This document shows, piece by piece, positions 62,524 to 64,000 of a DNA stretch of 64,000 bases (its first letter is position 1; every line of letters starts with the position of its first letter). Both the position numbers and the translations under genes were made by a program. The notes beneath the pieces were generated by a model. That model was not told the DNA's origin, did not search any database, and worked only from the letters and a program-made list of their open reading frames with translations. Source of the DNA: Jiella endophytica (GTDB lineage: Bacteria > Pseudomonadota > Alphaproteobacteria > Rhizobiales > Rhizobiaceae); the NCBI RefSeq assembly GCF_004519335.1, contig NZ_SOZD01000001.1, positions 1,030,204 to 1,094,203 of the forward strand, in the 5' to 3' direction.

Positions 62524-63531
62524 GTGGCGCTCTCCGTCGTCTTCATGGGCACGCCGGAATTCTCCGTGCCGACGCTCGCCGCCATCGTCGCGGCCGGGCA
62601 CAGGGTGCCGGCGGTCTATACCCAGCCGCCGCGAAAGGCCGGCCGCCGCGGCCTGCAGCTGACGCCGTCACCGGTGCAGGTCGAGGCGGAAAAACTCGGC
62701 CTTGCCGTCCGCTCGCCTTTGAACTTCCGCGATCCGGCCGAGATCGACGCCTTCACCGCGCTCGAAGCCGACGTCGCGGTGGTCGTCGCCTATGGCCTGC
62801 TTCTCCCCCAGGCGCTGCTCGACGCGCCCCGCTTCGGCTGTCTCAACGGCCATGGGTCGCTGCTGCCGCGCTGGCGGGGCGCCGCGCCGATCCAGAGGGC
62901 GATCGAGGCCGGCGACGCCGCTACCGGCATGATGGTGATGCGGATGGAGGCAGGCCTCGACACCGGGCCTGTCGCGCTGACCGCGGAAACTCCCATCGCC
63001 CCCGGCGAGACGGCCGGCGAGTTGCAGGCGCGACTGTCCGCAATGTCAGCCGAACTCATGGTCGAGGCGCTGGCAAAACTCGAAGCCGGCACCCTCGCCT
63101 TCGAGGACCAGGCGGCGATCGCGGCGCGCACCGGACGCGAGCCAATCTATGCGAGGAAGATCGACAAGGCCGAGACGCGCATCGACTGGACGGCGGATGC
63201 CAAGGCCGTCGCCGGCCGGATCAACGGTTTCTCGCCGATGCCCGGCGCCTGGACGACGATGCCCTTCGGCGGAAAGTCCGAGCGGGTGAAGGTTCTGCGC
63301 GCGGTCGCGACCGATGATCTCGCTGACAGCCCCGGCTTGTCCGGCAAGTCTGATTCGGGCCCGGACGCCGCCCGTCCGGGCACCACGCTGGACGACGCTC
63401 TGACGGTTGCCTGCGGCGCCGGCGCCGTGCGGCTCCTTGAGGTGCAGCGCGCCAGCGGCAGGCGCGTTGCGGCCGATGAGTTGCTTCGCGGCACGCCGGT
63501 TCCGGCCGGCACGCTGCTGGGGGGCGAGTAG
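62524..63531 (+). CDS. fmt: Methionyl-tRNA formyltransferase
   Basis: 335-residue enzyme formylating initiator Met-tRNA with 10-formyl-THF. The N-terminal Rossmann domain has [12 protein letters not shown], and the active site [18 protein letters not shown] contains the conserved His and signature SLLP. The C-terminal OB domain includes [12 protein letters not shown]. The GTG at 62524 directly follows def. truA, often next in this operon, is not found; instead a repeat-rich region follows. Confidence 0.97.
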   Translation: MALSVVFMGTPEFSVPTLAAIVAAGHRVPAVYTQPPRKAGRRGLQLTPSPVQVEAEKLGLAVRSPLNFRDPAEIDAFTALEADVAVVVAYGLLLPQALLDAPRFGCLNGHGSLLPRWRGAAPIQRAIEAGDAATGMMVMRMEAGLDTGPVALTAETPIAPGETAGELQARLSAMSAELMVEALAKLEAGTLAFEDQAAIAARTGREPIYARKIDKAETRIDWTADAKAVAGRINGFSPMPGAWTTMPFGGKSERVKVLRAVATDDLADSPGLSGKSDSGPDAARPGTTLDDALTVACGAGAVRLLEVQRASGRRVAADELLRGTPVPAGTLLGGE

Positions 63532-64000
63532 CCATGGCCCTGTCCGACGCCCCACAGAAGTCCCCTCATCCTGAGGTGCGAGCGCAGCGAACCTCGAAGG
63601 GCGAGGGACTTCTGCCAATCCGACTTCACGGCTCGCGACGTCTTCTATCCTGCCGCTCGCGCCGGTTTCCGGTTCGCGCCAACCCGCGCCTTGGCCCTTC
63701 GAGGCTCCCCCTCGCTTTACTCGGGGTCGCACCTCAGGATGAGGGCGAAGCGCTAACGCTCCACGTTCCATCACTGTCGTGTCTCAGCGCCATCGGACCG
63801 CGAGCAACGAAATGCAAAAGCGGCGCCGACGGGCTCGCCCCGCAGAAGTCCCCTCATCCTTGTAACTCCAGCCTCGCATCATCTGGTATTGTTGATGGTG
63901 CGGAGATGGAGGGGACACCGTCTCATCCTCGGGCGAGAGAGCCCGGACCTCAGCTTGGTGTCCCTTCCGTCGATCCATCGACCTCGAACAGTCGTCTGGG
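63532..64000. other. 469-base gene-free region with palindromic repeats
   Basis: No coding sequence is supported to the window edge. It contains at least two palindromic elements (63555-63614, 63694-63746) and a partial copy near 63838-63862. These repeats share CTCATCCT and CACCTCA blocks. Confidence 0.6.
63555..63746. repeat. Pair of related intergenic palindromic repeats after fmt
   Basis: Element 1 (63555-63614) can fold into a long hairpin with outer arms CAGAAGTCCC and GGGACTTCTG and inner arms around CCTGAGGT. Element 2 (63694-63746) is an inverted relative with GCCCTTCGAGG and ATGAGGGC ends. A third fragment begins near 63838 with the same CAGAAGTCCCCTCATCCT start. This type is widespread between genes of Hyphomicrobiales. 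Confidence 0.75.

Noticed and set aside
63784..63978. 64-codon leftward frame at the right edge
   Set aside because: It lies within the repeat-rich region, has Arg-rich composition and no ribosome-binding site.
1..64000. Search for tRNA or rRNA genes and prophage
   Set aside because: No cloverleaf-like sequence with a TTCGA(A/G)TC arm, rRNA segment, integrase or phage structural gene was noticed on either strand in the intergenic regions.

Overview
The window is GC-rich chromosomal DNA with tightly packed genes, many ATGA-type start/stop overlaps and frequent GTG/TTG starts. Gene content and order point to an alphaproteobacterium of the Hyphomicrobiales (Rhizobiales). It carries a methanopterin-linked C1 pathway, a mat-type malonate locus, cox-type accessory genes and a conserved thrS-yidD-iscU-folE-hisI block. 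I cannot place the genus with confidence; an Aurantimonadaceae-like methylotrophic relative is a guess.

1-10.3 kb: a formaldehyde-oxidation island. A leftward operon (pcd-like, fhcB, fhcA, fhcD cut by the window edge) diverges from a rightward operon (beta-RFAP synthase, mtdB, ATP-grasp, mch, RimK-like ATP-grasp, CitG-like, fae). Fae, MtdB, Mch and Fhc carry formaldehyde to formate on (methano)pterin and methylofuran. The remaining genes probably make the cofactors.

10.5-16.1 kb: nadK, a DUF2336 protein, flavin reductase, nitroreductase, a large exported protein and a HigBA-like toxin-antitoxin pair with two palindromic operators. 16.1-24.5 kb: thrS, a LysM protein, DUF1508, yidD, an MntA/HepT module wedged against yidD, an IscU-like scaffold, folE, hisI, a patatin, a CBS protein and a rhomboid protease. 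24.5-27.1 kb: an intergenic region with an orphan leftward terminator hairpin, a double-PilZ protein, a GST and a Cu/Zn superoxide dismutase.

27.2-33.9 kb: a malonate locus, with a GntR regulator divergent from TRAP transporter dctPQM, malonyl-CoA decarboxylase and malonyl-CoA synthetase. 34-42.8 kb: FUSC, MOSC and DedA proteins, then cox-type molybdenum hydroxylase maturation genes (MobA-like fusion, two XdhC proteins, CoxE, CoxD) without the hydroxylase itself, interspersed with palindromic repeats.

42.9-55.3 kb: a periplasmic binding protein, a PAN-domain protein, a P1 peptidase and then the most unusual segment. A CPA1 antiporter with a cyclic-nucleotide-binding domain converges on a CHASE2 class III cyclase. 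The cyclase is coupled to a giant FecR-TPR-beta-barrel outer-membrane protein, which is divergent from a PycTM-like (Pycsar effector) membrane protein. This could be an envelope-to-cytoplasm cyclic nucleotide signalling system with two candidate readers.

55.3-64 kb: a DMT transporter, a HAD nucleotidase, a tyrosine phosphatase, a trypsin-like protease, rmuC, def-fmt and a gene-free repeat region. I saw no tRNA, rRNA, CRISPR array, insertion sequence or prophage.
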